In this document: in pieces, positions 27,149 through 36,842 of the stretch
Numbering within the stretch: position 1 is the first letter of the stretch
Layout: each line of letters starts with the position of its first letter
Translations under genes and position numbers: made by a program
Source of the DNA: Rhodobacteraceae bacterium F11138
GTDB lineage: Bacteria > Pseudomonadota > Alphaproteobacteria > Rhodobacterales > Rhodobacteraceae
DNA: 64,000 bases
Assembly: GCA_016521575.1 (NCBI GenBank)
Contig: JAEKDP010000002.1
Location: forward strand, 124,001 to 188,000
Reading direction: 5' to 3'
Notes under the pieces: generated by a model
Databases searched by the model: none
What the model saw: only the letters and a program-made list of their open reading frames with translations
What the model was told of the DNA's origin: nothing

Positions 27149-28105
27149 TCACTTCTGCGCGTCGGTCAGCTCGATCCCCGCTTCGGCATAATAGCGTTGT
27201 GCGCCGGGATGAAACCTGGTCGTGATATTGGCCAGCAAAGCCGGGTCCACGCCGTTCCACCAGGCGGCACCCGCCCCCATGTCGGATTTGCTTTCCCAGA
27301 ATGTGCGGGTCAGCTCATAGGCCGTGTCATCGTCCATTTTCGTCGTGCCAAATGCCGCCACCGGCAGCGACGTGGTGACAATATCGGCGTCTTGCCCGGT
27401 GTAGGTTCCGGTCGGAATGACCAGCCGCGCCCGTTTGGTCGCAGCGATCTGGTCTTCACTCAGCGACAACACCGTGACGCCGGTTGACGCCGCCGCCTCG
27501 ATCACGTTCGGCGCCGGCCAGGACCCTGCGGTCACGAAACCGTCGATCTGACCGTTCTTCAATGCGGGCACCGCGCCGGACAGTTCCACATCCGCTATCT
27601 CGACCTCGCCCTCCAGCCCGAACAGGCCCAGGTACTTTGCCCCCTCGCGCGCGCCAAAAGATCCCTTGCCCAGCAGGATGGTCTTGCCTTTCATGCCGTC
27701 GAAATCGGTCACGCCGGACGCATCCGACATCACGAAATGCATCGTCAGCGACGGGATCGGAAACAACGCACGGATTTCATCAAACGCCGGGTCGCTCTTG
27801 CCCTCGAACATCGCCTTGCCGTTCTGGGCCAGCCTGACCAGGGCCGGAGGCGTGGTGAATACATAATCCCCACCGCGCGCGCGGACCTCCATCACGTTTT
27901 GAACCGATCCCTGACTTTCCTCGACGGTGACGATGATTTCGCCATCGGTTCCGGCTTTCATCGCCTCGGCAATCTGCACGCCCATCTGGTAATAGGACGA
28001 ACCGGTCTTGGCCGATTTATAGGTAATACGGTTTTCGGCCATTGCCGGCATGGCCAGACCAGCCACCGCAAGTGCGGCGGCGACAGATTTCAAAAGCATG
28101 TTCAT
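27149..28105 (-). CDS. TAXI-family TRAP periplasmic binding protein
   Basis: This 318-residue protein has a signal peptide (LKSVAAALAVAGLAMPAMAE) and the TAXI start ITYKSAKTGSSYYQMG. KGKTILLGKGSFGAREGAKY and NGQIDGFVTAGSWPAPNV follow the family pattern. It delivers its ligand to the fused permease encoded next. It is the first gene of a six-gene same-strand block that holds two complete TRAP systems and a lyase-like enzyme; the 105-bp gap at 25191-25295 may separate two transcripts. Confidence 0.92.
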   Translation of the reverse strand: MNMLLKSVAAALAVAGLAMPAMAENRITYKSAKTGSSYYQMGVQIAEAMKAGTDGEIIVTVEESQGSVQNVMEVRARGGDYVFTTPPALVRLAQNGKAMFEGKSDPAFDEIRALFPIPSLTMHFVMSDASGVTDFDGMKGKTILLGKGSFGAREGAKYLGLFGLEGEVEIADVELSGAVPALKNGQIDGFVTAGSWPAPNVIEAAASTGVTVLSLSEDQIAATKRARLVIPTGTYTGQDADIVTTSLPVAAFGTTKMDDDTAYELTRTFWESKSDMGAGAAWWNGVDPALLANITTRFHPGAQRYYAEAGIELTDAQK

Positions 28106-28388
28106 CGGTGATCTCCCCCTGTTGGAACTTCTCGTCTATCTATCAGCCACAGCGTTGGGGTCGAATGGAAAATTGCGATCCGCCCGGGCGTGCCTGAAAC
28201 CGGGAATTGGCCGGTCTTGCCCCGGTTCCGCCAGCCATCGCTTCACGGCAAGACCCGCACGACACTCGGGTATTTCAATGGATGTCAGTGAACCCTTGCC
28301 GCATCGGCATCTGGATTACACGGCAAGCAATTGAGGACGTGGCATAAATACATCGACCTCACGGCGCAGATTTTCCGTCCGACCCACA
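28106..28388. other. Intergenic region before the RTX gene
   Basis: The region of about 380 bp between the divergent TAXI and RTX genes carries no gene that I can support. A CtrA-type site lies in its right part and is listed separately. The stretch nearest the TAXI gene should contain that operon's promoter, but none is obvious by eye. Confidence 0.5.
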
Positions 28389-28403
28389 TTAAGATCTTGT
28401 TAA
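28389..28403. promoter_or_regulatory. CtrA-type binding site (TTAA-N7-TTAA)
   Basis: TTAA GATCTTG TTAA, followed by CC, matches the full CtrA consensus TTAA-N7-TTAAC exactly. It lies 87 bp upstream of the RTX gene start. CtrA is the alphaproteobacterial cell-cycle and motility master regulator. Confidence 0.55.
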
Positions 28404-28489
28404 CCGCATACAAATTATCGCTTTGCGCGCCGGTGCAGGAAATGGCCTAATGGAACTGGTGAAATACGCGATTTGCGTGGAGCGGTGAT

Positions 28490-29521
28490 ATGTTGTTTTT
28501 GGCAAGTATGTTGGGATTGATCGCGGTCGGCGGCGTTGCGATGACGGCCGACTTTTCCACTGACGAGGATGAAACCGACAAATCCCAGGACACAACATCC
28601 GAAGACACGGCCGGGCAAACTGCGCCAGAAACAGAAGGGGACACCCCAAATCTGTTGCATTTCGTCACGAACGATGCCGATCAGATCCTTTCCGGCGACG
28701 ACCAGGACAATCAGATCCAGGGGGGCACCGGCAACGACCAGATCAACGGCTACGACGGTGACGACACGATTTCCGGCGGCCAGGGCAATGACGATCTGCA
28801 TGGCAGCACCGGACAGGACACGCTGTTTGGTTCGGATGGCAATGACACGCTGCACGGCGAAGACGGCCAAGACACGATCAGCGGCGACGCTGGCGACGAC
28901 ATGATGTTCGGGCACAACGACGACGACCTGCTTCTGGGCGGTGATGGAGATGACCAGATGTTCGGTGGCGACGGCAACGACACCCTGCACGGGGGCACGG
29001 GCGACGATGCGCTGCACGGCGGATTGGGCGACGACACCCTGTCCGGTGGCGCGGGTCAGGACACCCTGTTCGGCGGCGCGGGCGATGACGTCCTTTCAGG
29101 TGTCGTGACCGAAGCCGACACGACGGCTAGCGATCTCGAAGGCTCTGCTCAGTCGGATCAGGATTTCCTGAACGGCGGTGCCGGGGACGACACCATTATC
29201 GCGGGTGAAGGCGATATCGTGACCGGGGGCAGCGGCGAAGACAGCGTGGTTCTGGGCGACTGGCTGTCGGATGGCGAGGCCGTCGAGGTTGTCGATTTTG
29301 AGACCGGCAAGGATCAGCTGCTCATGGTCTGTGACCTGGAAAACAACCCGGACCCCGAGATCGAGATCCAGGCCGACGAAACGTCACCGGGTGTGAGCCA
29401 CATCTTTGTCGATGGAACGGAAATCGCCGTGGTCCATAGCCGCTCGCCACTGGTGGAGGACGACATCGTTCTCATGGATCATGCCGATGGCGGTACGTTC
29501 GGTCTGGCGATGGTTTCCTGA
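28490..29521 (+). CDS. RTX-repeat calcium-binding protein
   Basis: The protein has 343 residues and is strongly acidic. The N-terminus is hydrophobic (LFLASMLGLIAVGGVAM, residues 2-18), followed by an Asp/Glu/Thr-rich linker to about residue 60. Residues 69-203 hold about fifteen tandem nonapeptides of the GGxGxDxLx type, and one more copy (GGAGDDTII) lies near 228. A C-terminal beta-rich part with VVDFETGKDQLLMV follows, as in many type I secreted proteins. RTX repeats fold into a calcium-bound beta roll after export. The hydrophobic start is unusual for a type I substrate, and could act as a membrane anchor or Sec signal. A CtrA-type site lies upstream. Confidence 0.88.
   Translation: MLFLASMLGLIAVGGVAMTADFSTDEDETDKSQDTTSEDTAGQTAPETEGDTPNLLHFVTNDADQILSGDDQDNQIQGGTGNDQINGYDGDDTISGGQGNDDLHGSTGQDTLFGSDGNDTLHGEDGQDTISGDAGDDMMFGHNDDDLLLGGDGDDQMFGGDGNDTLHGGTGDDALHGGLGDDTLSGGAGQDTLFGGAGDDVLSGVVTEADTTASDLEGSAQSDQDFLNGGAGDDTIIAGEGDIVTGGSGEDSVVLGDWLSDGEAVEVVDFETGKDQLLMVCDLENNPDPEIEIQADETSPGVSHIFVDGTEIAVVHSRSPLVEDDIVLMDHADGGTFGLAMVS
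28694..29098 (+). repeat. Array of about fifteen RTX nonapeptide codons
   Basis: Twenty-seven-base units encode repeats such as GGTGNDQIN, GGDGNDTLH and GGAGQDTLF. The units are divergent at DNA level, so this is a protein repeat and not a recent tandem duplication. The unit GHNDDDLLL departs most from the consensus. Confidence 0.85.
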
Positions 29522-29552
29522 ACAACCGTACTTCTGCGCGGGCCAAGACCGT

Positions 29553-32066
29553 TCAGCCACGCAAACTTTCATCGGTAAGAACATCGCCCAGATCAATGCC
29601 GCGTTTACGGGCGCTGTTCTGCACGGCTGCGCGCAAAGCCTTGCTGCGCAAGAGCAGTTTGCGAAAGGCACGTTCGTTCAGTTCTAGCAGGGTCGATGGT
29701 GTGATCGAGCGCACCTGGGCGCTTCTTTGTCTAGGCATCAACATGGCCAATTGCCCGAACATGTCCCCCCGCCCCAGTCGCCAAACCTTGCCGACCGATT
29801 CAAGCTCGACCGCGCCGGATGCAATGAAAAAGACACTTCTGGCCAGGTCACTGCGTTCGACAATGGTTTGATCGGCATCCACATACACCGTTCTCAGCCG
29901 CTTGCCGAGCTTGGCCAGGGTTGCATCGTCCAGATCGTCAAACAGCGGCAACTGGCGGATCATTTCGGTCCGATGCAGCGCAAGATCCAGCCGCGGACGC
30001 CGTTCGGCACCAGCCCTGCGCTTGGCCAGATCCAGAGACAAAGCCGAATAGACTTCCGCGCCGATCAGCCCGTCATCCCGCAACGTCGCATATTCGCGCT
30101 CTTCCAGCCGCAACGCGGTGCGGCGGATGAACCGGCGCTCAAGCTCATCCGCATAACCCGGATATTGCAGACGCAACCCATCCAGCGCGGTATCGACGGC
30201 CTCGGTGCGGCGCGCCAGAAGCTCTGACAACAGCCGCACGACGCGTCGGCCGTGAATGCGGCGGATACGGCCATCCGTGAACCCGTCCAGTTCGCGCAGG
30301 ATCAGGCGCTGAGACAGCAGCAGTTCAAAGCGGTCTGCGGTCATCCGCCCCAGAGGGGCCGATATACGCAGCCGATTGTGCAACAACAACGCCATGCGGA
30401 ACCCCGCGCCATAGGACAGCACCCGGCGTGCCGCCCGGCGATACCCGCTGCGCCCGCCGGACCGGGCACCTTCGATCAAGCGATCCGCGTTGGCCACCAA
30501 CTGTTCGGCCATCCGGGCCGAAATCGTTCGCTCACGAATCCGTTCCAGGGTGATTTCGCGTTCCGCACCAGCCAGCGCAATCAAACCCAGTGTGATCCTG
30601 TCGCGATCCGGAATGCCGGTATTTTCCTCGGCAGTCCTGACGGCCTCTTCCAGGCGTTCGCCAAATCTGATCGCCTCGGAACGGACAATGTCGCGGCCCA
30701 ACCCCTGGTGTTCCGTCATCCGGGCAACATCTTCACGAACAGTCTGCAACGCGACCGCCACCACCTGCTGGGACAGCGCATGATCCAATGGCGAAAGCCG
30801 GTCCAGACCAAGCCGGCTGATCACCCAACGCAACGTGGTCCCTTGCACCACCAGCGTGAACAGCGTGTATCCCGTGGCCAGAATACCGACGATCCGCTTG
30901 GCTTCGGCCGGGACGCGGAAACTTTCGGTTACGGCCAGCGCCAGCGCCAGGGTCACGGCACCGCGCAACCCGCCCCAGAGAATCGCGGCCCGATACGGGC
31001 GCTCGACCGTTGGAGAAAGACGCAGCATGCTGAGCATCGGCAACAACCCGAACAGGATCGCCGCGCGCGACGCCATCGCCGCCACCACGACAACACCGAT
31101 CAGCCCCAGATCCGCCAGACGGACTTCTTCAAGAAGGCGCGGAATCAGCAGCGCCGCCAGAATAAAGATCAACGCCCCGGCCCAATGCGCCAGCAGATCC
31201 CAGATGTCCCGCATGTTGATCCAGGCCTGCGGCGGCAGGCGTCCGGGGGCCACGACCTGCAGTGTCAGGCCCGCGGCGACCACTGCAATGACACCGGACG
31301 CGCCGACAATCTGCTCGGCCCCGATATACGCCAGATAGGGCAACGCAACCGAAATCGACAGTTGCGCCAACGGGAACCGCGCCACCACCATCATCATCCA
31401 GACCGCGATGCGCGCCGCGAACCAGCCAACCGCCACGCCTCCGGCTATCAACAGGGGAAATTGCGCCAGCGCCCGCGACAGGGAAGGATCCGGCACACCC
31501 AGCATGACAAAGCCCATGAACAACCCGAACAACGCAATCGCCGCCGCATCGTTCAACAGGCTTTCACCTTCGATGATGCGGGTCAGGCGCTGCGGTGCGG
31601 CGATCGAACGGAAAATGCTGACCACGGCGGACGGGTCGGTCGTAGACACAATCGCCCCCACCAGCAGACAAACCGCCAAGGGCAGCGCACTGACCCAATA
31701 CAGCGCGTACCCGACCGACACGGTTGCCACCACGACCGCCAGAACCGCCAGCACGATGATCGGAACCGTATCGTCAATCATGCGGCGCAGATTCATGCCC
31801 AGCGTGGCCTGAAACAGCAGTGTTGGCAGGAAAACATAGATGAACACGTTCGAGCGAATGGGCAGGCCCAATATGGCTTCGGACACGGGGTTCAACGCAT
31901 CGGTCAGTTCGGTCCTGAGAAAGAAGGTCGCCGCCACGCCGATCAGGATACCGAGGACAGCCAGGATCACGCTAAACGGTACGCGCAATCGTGCGGCCAG
32001 AGGTTCGGCCGCGCCGATGACCAGAAACAACGAAGCAATGACCGAAACGACTATCCAGATATCCAT
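29553..32066 (-). CDS. CPA1-type Na+/H+ antiporter with C-terminal cyclic-nucleotide-binding-like domain
   Basis: The protein has 837 residues. The first 420 form an NhaP/CPA1 antiporter with about twelve membrane segments and phrases such as VSTTDPSAVVSIFRSI, EGESLLNDAAAIALFGL and ILWGGLRGAVTLALALAV. A long cytoplasmic helical linker, rich in Arg and Glu, spans about residues 430-700. Residues 715-815 form a cNMP-binding-like domain (DDATLAKLGKRLRTVYVDAD, then GDMFGQLAMLMPRQRSAQVR). It would exchange sodium or potassium for protons, perhaps gated by a nucleotide or by the linker. The gene stands alone, convergent with the RTX gene. Confidence 0.92.
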   Translation of the reverse strand: MDIWIVVSVIASLFLVIGAAEPLAARLRVPFSVILAVLGILIGVAATFFLRTELTDALNPVSEAILGLPIRSNVFIYVFLPTLLFQATLGMNLRRMIDDTVPIIVLAVLAVVVATVSVGYALYWVSALPLAVCLLVGAIVSTTDPSAVVSIFRSIAAPQRLTRIIEGESLLNDAAAIALFGLFMGFVMLGVPDPSLSRALAQFPLLIAGGVAVGWFAARIAVWMMMVVARFPLAQLSISVALPYLAYIGAEQIVGASGVIAVVAAGLTLQVVAPGRLPPQAWINMRDIWDLLAHWAGALIFILAALLIPRLLEEVRLADLGLIGVVVVAAMASRAAILFGLLPMLSMLRLSPTVERPYRAAILWGGLRGAVTLALALAVTESFRVPAEAKRIVGILATGYTLFTLVVQGTTLRWVISRLGLDRLSPLDHALSQQVVAVALQTVREDVARMTEHQGLGRDIVRSEAIRFGERLEEAVRTAEENTGIPDRDRITLGLIALAGAEREITLERIRERTISARMAEQLVANADRLIEGARSGGRSGYRRAARRVLSYGAGFRMALLLHNRLRISAPLGRMTADRFELLLSQRLILRELDGFTDGRIRRIHGRRVVRLLSELLARRTEAVDTALDGLRLQYPGYADELERRFIRRTALRLEEREYATLRDDGLIGAEVYSALSLDLAKRRAGAERRPRLDLALHRTEMIRQLPLFDDLDDATLAKLGKRLRTVYVDADQTIVERSDLARSVFFIASGAVELESVGKVWRLGRGDMFGQLAMLMPRQRSAQVRSITPSTLLELNERAFRKLLLRSKALRAAVQNSARKRGIDLGDVLTDESLRG

Positions 32067-32205
32067 CTGGAATAGATACTATTTCTCAGTAGCAAAGGAA
32101 ATTGCTTTGGATCGTCAAGACACCGATTTCAGCGGCCTTGCCCCCGGCCCAAGTCAGCACGAACCATAGCGCCCGTGCGAGGTTGCTCTGGTGGTTTACG
32201 CCCGT

Positions 32206-32871
32206 CTATTCGTTCCGGTTGGCATCCAGATATTGCAGCGTGGCATAGGTCAACGCGGGCGTCGGCGTGATGGGCAGTGCAGCCTGTTGGGACAACTCCT
32301 GCGACATATCGGGAAGATGATGCGCAATTCCCTTGTGGCAGTTGATACAGGTCTTTTCATCGGTGAACAGGAACCGTTCATGGGCTTCTGCCGCGCGTTT
32401 GCTTTGCCGGGTGATATCCATGGACTCAGCGGAATGACAATTGCGGCATTCCAGCGAATTATTGGCCTCAAGCCGCGCCCATTCGCGTTGCGCCAGTTCC
32501 AGACGTTTTTCCAGGAACTTTTCACGCGTGTTGATGGTGCCGAATACCTTGCCCCAGACTTCTTTGCTGGCCTGCATCTTGCGCGCGATCTTGTCGGTCC
32601 AGTCATGCGGAACATGACAATCCGGGCATGTGGCGCGCACGCCTGACCGGTTGGTATAGTGGATCGTCGGCTTCAGCTCCTCGAACACGTTGTTGCGCAT
32701 TTCATGGCAACTGGTGCAAAAGCTTTCGGTGTTGGTGATTTCCAGAGCCGTGTTGAACCCGCCCCAGAAGATGATCCCCATGACAAATCCGCCCAGGGTC
32801 AGAAAGCCCAGGCTGAAAAACGCGCTGGGGCGGCGGATTATGAACCAGACCCGTTTGATGAAACCCCACAT
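32206..32871 (-). CDS. napC: NapC/NirT tetraheme cytochrome c
   Basis: This 221-residue membrane-anchored cytochrome takes electrons from quinol to the NapAB complex. One N-terminal membrane helix ([20 protein letters not shown]) precedes four c-type heme motifs: CTSCH, CPDCH, CRNCH and CINCH. That is the standard NapC set. The ATG overlaps the napB stop as TGATG. It is the last gene of napEFDABC. Confidence 0.96.
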   Translation of the reverse strand: MWGFIKRVWFIIRRPSAFFSLGFLTLGGFVMGIIFWGGFNTALEITNTESFCTSCHEMRNNVFEELKPTIHYTNRSGVRATCPDCHVPHDWTDKIARKMQASKEVWGKVFGTINTREKFLEKRLELAQREWARLEANNSLECRNCHSAESMDITRQSKRAAEAHERFLFTDEKTCINCHKGIAHHLPDMSQELSQQAALPITPTPALTYATLQYLDANRNE

Positions 32872-33341
32872 CAGTCGGCCGCTTTCTGATTGCTGCGCAC
32901 AAATTCAAGCACATGATCCACATCGGCAAAATCGTTTTGCACCAGCGGTCGAACGTCATGCTGTACGACATGGCATTGCGTACAGAAGAACCGCCGCGGC
33001 GAAACCGTTGCCAGGGTCTGGCCCGCGCGGTTCATGAAATGCGTGACCGAAACCATGGGGGCCTGGCTGATTTCAATCGCGGTGCGGCTGTGACAGGTCA
33101 GGCATTTGTTGGCGTTCAGATCGATCTGGTAGTTGTCGATCTTGTGCGGAATCAACGGCGGCTGATCCGGGTAGTTCCGCACCTTGCGGATGTCGGAATT
33201 GATCACCTCGGGGATTTGACTGGCGGTTCCATCCTGATCCAGCGGCGGGACACCACGCAAGGTCGCGACCTGATTGTCCCCGGCCGCAGCGGTGGCCAGC
33301 AGCAACGGGGCGATCAGAACAACGGTTTGAATATGTTTCAT
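32871..33341 (-). CDS. napB: Periplasmic nitrate reductase small subunit, diheme cytochrome
   Basis: The protein has 156 residues from the ATG at 33341, which has a GAGG ribosome site; the longer open frame runs into napA and is not coding. A signal peptide ([20 protein letters not shown]) is followed by two heme motifs, CLTCH and CTQCH. The family phrases [13 protein letters not shown] and [10 protein letters not shown] are present. NapB passes electrons from NapC to NapA in the periplasm. It starts 8 bp after the napA stop. Confidence 0.96.
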   Translation of the reverse strand: MKHIQTVVLIAPLLLATAAAGDNQVATLRGVPPLDQDGTASQIPEVINSDIRKVRNYPDQPPLIPHKIDNYQIDLNANKCLTCHSRTAIEISQAPMVSVTHFMNRAGQTLATVSPRRFFCTQCHVVQHDVRPLVQNDFADVDHVLEFVRSNQKAAD

Positions 33342-33349
33342 ATCGGGCC

Positions 33350-35848
33350 TCATACGGCTTCGATGCGCACGGCGCATTTCTTGAAATCGGTCTGCTTGCT
33401 GATCGGATCCGTGGCGTCCAGCGTCACCTTGTTGATCAGGCGCCGGGCATCGAACCACGGAACAAACACCAATCCGCGCGGGGGCTTGTTGCGGCCGCGC
33501 GTCTCGACGCGGGTCCGAATTTCTCCGCGACGCGAAATCACCCGGACTTCGGAACCGCGGCGCAGGTTCAGACCCGCCGCATCGTCCGGATGCATGTAGC
33601 ACACGGCATCCGGAACCGCCTGATACAGCTCGGGCACCCGTTGAGTCATTGAACCGGAATGCCAATGTTCCAGCACCCGCCCGGTGCTCAGCCACAACGG
33701 AAACGCGTCGTCGGGGCTTTCGGCCGCCGGCTCATAGGGCAGCGCGAATATATTGGCCCTGCCATCGGGGTTTCCGTAGAATTCGAACTGTTTGCCCTCG
33801 CTCACATAGGGGTCGTAATCGCCGTTGAACCGCCAGCGGGTTTCTTTTCCGTCCACCACCGGCCAGCGCAGCCCGCGTTCCTGATGATACCGTTCGAACG
33901 GCGCAAGATCGTGACCATGGCCGCGTCCGAAACTGGCGTATTCCTCGAACAAGCCCTTTTGCAGGTAGAACCCGAAAGCGTCGGCCTCGGCGTTGGCATA
34001 GTCCGGGCTGACCTCTTGCGTGCCGAAGGCATCCACCTGCCCGTTGGCAAACAGCACCTCGAACAACGTCTTGCCCCGGTAGTCGGGATTGGCGTTCAGC
34101 AACTCTTCGGGCCAGACTTCGTCCGTGGTGAAGCGTTTGGAAAATTCGACCAGCTGCCACAGATCCGAGCGCGCCTCGCCCGGGGCATCAACCAGCTGGT
34201 GCCAGAACTGGGTCCGGCGTTCGGCGTTGCCATAGGCACCTTCCTTTTCCACCCACATCGCCGTGGGCAGGATCAGGTCGGCGGCTTCGCAGGTCACCGT
34301 GGGATAAGCATCCGAAACCACGATAAAGTTCTCGGGATTGCGATACCCGGGCAGCCCCTCCTGCATCATGTTGGGCGCGGCCTGCATGTTGTTGTTGACC
34401 TGCACCCAGTAGACATTGATCTTGCCGTCCTTCAGGTCGCGGTTCTGTTTCACGGCGTGACTGCCCGGCCAGTCCGGGATGGTGCCGGGCGGAAGTTTCC
34501 ACAGCTCTTCGGCATGGGCGCGATGGTCCGGATTGGTGACCACCAGATCGGCGGGCAACCGGTGCGAAAACGTCCCCACCTCGCGCGCAGTGCCACATGC
34601 CGACGGCTGGCCGGTCAGCGAAAACGGGGAATTCCCTGGCTGCGAAATCTTGCCGGTCAGCAAGTGGATATTATAGACCATGTTGTTGGCCCACACCCCG
34701 CGGGTGTGCTGGTTGAACCCCATGGTCCACAGGGACATTACCTTGGTGTCCGGGTCAGCATAGAGCTCGGCCAGTTCTTCAAGGCGGGTTTCGGGCACGC
34801 CCGTCATCTCGGCGGTTTTTTCCAGGGTATACTCGGAGACGAATTCCGCGAATTCCTCGAACGTCATCGGTTGCGATCCACCTGGATCGCCCGCATTGGC
34901 GGCGTTCTGTTCCAGCGGGTTTTCAGGCCGCAGGCCGTATCCGATATCGGTGTTCCCGCGCTTGAAATTTACGTGTTCGTCAACGAATTCCCGGTTCACC
35001 GCATCGTTCTGGATGATGTAATTCGCAATGTAGTTCAAAATCACCAGATCGGTCTGCGGCGTGAAGATGATCGGGATGTCGGCCAGATCAAAGCTGCGGT
35101 GGGTAAAGGTGGACAGCACCGCCACCTTGACATGCGGATGGCTGAAGCGGCGGTCCGAAATACGGGTCCACAGGATCGGGTGCATCTCGGCCATGTTCGA
35201 GCCCCACAACACGAACGCGTCCGCGTTTTCGAAATCGTCGTAGCATCCCATGGGTTCGTCGATGCCGAAACTGCGCATGAACCCGCCAACCGCGCTGGCC
35301 ATGCAGTGGCGCGCGTTGGGATCGATGTTGTTGGACCGGAACCCCGCCTTCATCAGCTTGGACGCCGCATAGCCTTCCCATATCGTCCATTGTCCCGAAC
35401 CGAACATTCCGACCGCCTTGGGGCCCTTATCGGCCAGTGTCGCCTTCCATTTTTCCGCCATGATGTCAAAGGCTTCGTCCCAGGAAACCGGCTCGAACGC
35501 GCCGTCCTTGTGATAGGACCCATCACGCTTGCGCAGCAAGGGCTGGGTCAGGCGGTCCGCGCCATACATGATCTTGGACAAGAAGTAACCTTTGACGCAA
35601 TTCAGGCCCCGGTTGACCTCGGCCTGGCTGTCGCCATGCGTGGCGACCACGCGGCCGGCCTTGGTGGCCACCATGATCGAACAGCCCGTCCCGCAGAACC
35701 GGCAGGCGGCCTTGGACCATTTCAGTTCGGTCAGATCGGCGTCGGTCACCAGGTTCTGCGCCGCCAGCGGTATGGGCAGCCCGGCGGCGGCGGCAGCGGC
35801 GGCAAGCGCCTGGGCCTTGATCACATCGCGTCGTGTCACATCGGTCAT
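33350..35848 (-). CDS. napA: Periplasmic nitrate reductase catalytic subunit
   Basis: This 832-residue molybdoenzyme reduces nitrate to nitrite. A Tat signal carries the twin Arg (TRRDVIKAQ) and an Ala-rich core. A [4Fe-4S] site has Cys 49, 52, 56 and 84 (CRFCGTGC and NCVKGYF). Cys 182 in NARHCMAS is the expected molybdenum ligand. The C-terminal molybdopterin-binding part ([20 protein letters not shown]) is complete. It overlaps the napD stop by 4 bp. The length is normal for NapA and the reading frame is intact. Confidence 0.98.
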   Translation of the reverse strand: MTDVTRRDVIKAQALAAAAAAAGLPIPLAAQNLVTDADLTELKWSKAACRFCGTGCSIMVATKAGRVVATHGDSQAEVNRGLNCVKGYFLSKIMYGADRLTQPLLRKRDGSYHKDGAFEPVSWDEAFDIMAEKWKATLADKGPKAVGMFGSGQWTIWEGYAASKLMKAGFRSNNIDPNARHCMASAVGGFMRSFGIDEPMGCYDDFENADAFVLWGSNMAEMHPILWTRISDRRFSHPHVKVAVLSTFTHRSFDLADIPIIFTPQTDLVILNYIANYIIQNDAVNREFVDEHVNFKRGNTDIGYGLRPENPLEQNAANAGDPGGSQPMTFEEFAEFVSEYTLEKTAEMTGVPETRLEELAELYADPDTKVMSLWTMGFNQHTRGVWANNMVYNIHLLTGKISQPGNSPFSLTGQPSACGTAREVGTFSHRLPADLVVTNPDHRAHAEELWKLPPGTIPDWPGSHAVKQNRDLKDGKINVYWVQVNNNMQAAPNMMQEGLPGYRNPENFIVVSDAYPTVTCEAADLILPTAMWVEKEGAYGNAERRTQFWHQLVDAPGEARSDLWQLVEFSKRFTTDEVWPEELLNANPDYRGKTLFEVLFANGQVDAFGTQEVSPDYANAEADAFGFYLQKGLFEEYASFGRGHGHDLAPFERYHQERGLRWPVVDGKETRWRFNGDYDPYVSEGKQFEFYGNPDGRANIFALPYEPAAESPDDAFPLWLSTGRVLEHWHSGSMTQRVPELYQAVPDAVCYMHPDDAAGLNLRRGSEVRVISRRGEIRTRVETRGRNKPPRGLVFVPWFDARRLINKVTLDATDPISKQTDFKKCAVRIEAV

Positions 35849-36126
35849 ATGATGGCTCCTTTCGGGATAGGCAGGTCGTGGGCGTCGCAGGCCTGATGGT
35901 ACACCATCGCCGCGCTGGTGACGCCGTCGAGCAGTTGGATCCGGGTCAAGACATCGGCAATCGCCGCGTCGCTGTCGGTCTCAAGAAGAACCACGAGCTT
36001 TCCCGAAGAATCGTTCAACGCGACTTCGGCGATGTCGATCGTGCCGATCATTTGCGACACGCGGTCCGTGTGGCACGGATCGCACCGCACCAGCAGACTG
36101 GAGATATGGATCTGCGCCGGGTTCAT
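35845..36126 (-). CDS. napD: NapA maturation chaperone
   Basis: This 93-residue cytoplasmic protein has the NapD pattern: [18 protein letters not shown] at the start, then a ferredoxin-like fold with [20 protein letters not shown]. NapD binds the Tat signal of NapA and holds back export until the cofactor is loaded. It overlaps napF and napA by 4 bp each, so the three are translationally coupled. Confidence 0.93.
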   Translation of the reverse strand: MNPAQIHISSLLVRCDPCHTDRVSQMIGTIDIAEVALNDSSGKLVVLLETDSDAAIADVLTRIQLLDGVTSAAMVYHQACDAHDLPIPKGAII

Positions 36127-36638
36127 GTCCGCTGTCCTGTCTGGCGCGCATCAACCAGCGCGATGGCCTGGGTCGGACAGGCCGCAAGACAGGCCCCGCA
36201 GCCGGTGCAGGCCTGGCTGTCCACATGGATGGCCCCGACCGGACGGATCGCCAGATCCATGCGCAGCGCCGTTGCGTCGCACAGATCGGTGCAAAGCTGG
36301 CAACTGATACCTGCCGCCAGCAGACAAGCCCCGCCGATATGGGCGTGAACGGGCCAGGGGTCGGGTTGGGTCAGATCGAACACCGGCTCGGCACAGGCCG
36401 TTGCGCAGGCGGCGCAAAACGTACATTCACCGCCATTCAACACCACCTGCGGCCGCCCGGCGCTGTCATTGATCAGAATGCCCTGGGGGCAGGCCGTGAT
36501 GCAGTCGGAACAGCCGGTGCAATGCGTGGCAACGGAGGGCTCATCACTCCAGGGGGGACGAAACGCTGGTTTCTCGCTCTTCGCGCGGCTGGTCAGAAAG
36601 GCGCGTCTTGTCAGGGCTGGGCTGGCGTCTGCTGGCAT
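36123..36638 (-). CDS. napF: NapF ferredoxin-type protein
   Basis: This 171-residue protein has three clear [4Fe-4S] motifs (CTGCSDCITACPQG, CTFCAACATACAEP, CTGCGACLAACPTQ) and a further partial Cys group (CQLCTDLC). The N-terminal TRRAFLTSR resembles a Tat motif, but NapF is known to remain cytoplasmic, where it helps NapA mature or deliver electrons. It lies 15 bp after napE and overlaps napD. Confidence 0.93.
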   Translation of the reverse strand: MPADASPALTRRAFLTSRAKSEKPAFRPPWSDEPSVATHCTGCSDCITACPQGILINDSAGRPQVVLNGGECTFCAACATACAEPVFDLTQPDPWPVHAHIGGACLLAAGISCQLCTDLCDATALRMDLAIRPVGAIHVDSQACTGCGACLAACPTQAIALVDARQTGQRT

Positions 36639-36653
36639 GAGCGATGTCTCCGA

Positions 36654-36812
36654 TCAACCCGTCGGCGGGCCCAGAAACATCTGTGAAATCCAGATAATCA
36701 ATCCATAGCTGCCAACGACCGCCACAGCCAGCGCCGGCGCCAGGAAGACCGCCAGAAACAGGAACGTATTGCGTTCCTCTTTGCGAGTCGGGTTTGAAGT
36801 GTTGTCCGTCAT
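36654..36812 (-). CDS. napE: NapE small membrane protein
   Basis: This 52-residue protein is easily missed because of its size. It begins MTDNTSNPTRKEERNTF and has one membrane helix (FLFLAVFLAPALAVAVVGSY and onward to ISQMFLGPP), which matches the NapE family. Its biochemical role is not settled. It is the first gene of the nap operon, 15 bp before napF. A GAGG ribosome-site candidate lies about 12 nt upstream and a perfect palindrome 31 bp upstream. Confidence 0.92.
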   Translation of the reverse strand: MTDNTSNPTRKEERNTFLFLAVFLAPALAVAVVGSYGLIIWISQMFLGPPTG

Positions 36813-36842
36813 CTTGGGGCGACCTCACGTCAACGGAGAACC

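Noticed and set aside
28694-29098. Repeated 27-bp units considered as a CRISPR array or DNA satellite
   Set aside because: Units are in frame, encode RTX nonapeptides, lack spacers and vary at DNA level.
30252-32075. A 607-codon plus-strand open frame across the antiporter gene
   Set aside because: Antisense shadow rich in Gln, Arg and His with no fold signature; the minus-strand antiporter is complete.
33659-35896. A 745-codon plus-strand open frame across napA
   Set aside because: It is the antisense shadow of an intact napA; GC-rich codon bias leaves long stop-free frames on the other strand. Its translation has no domain pattern.
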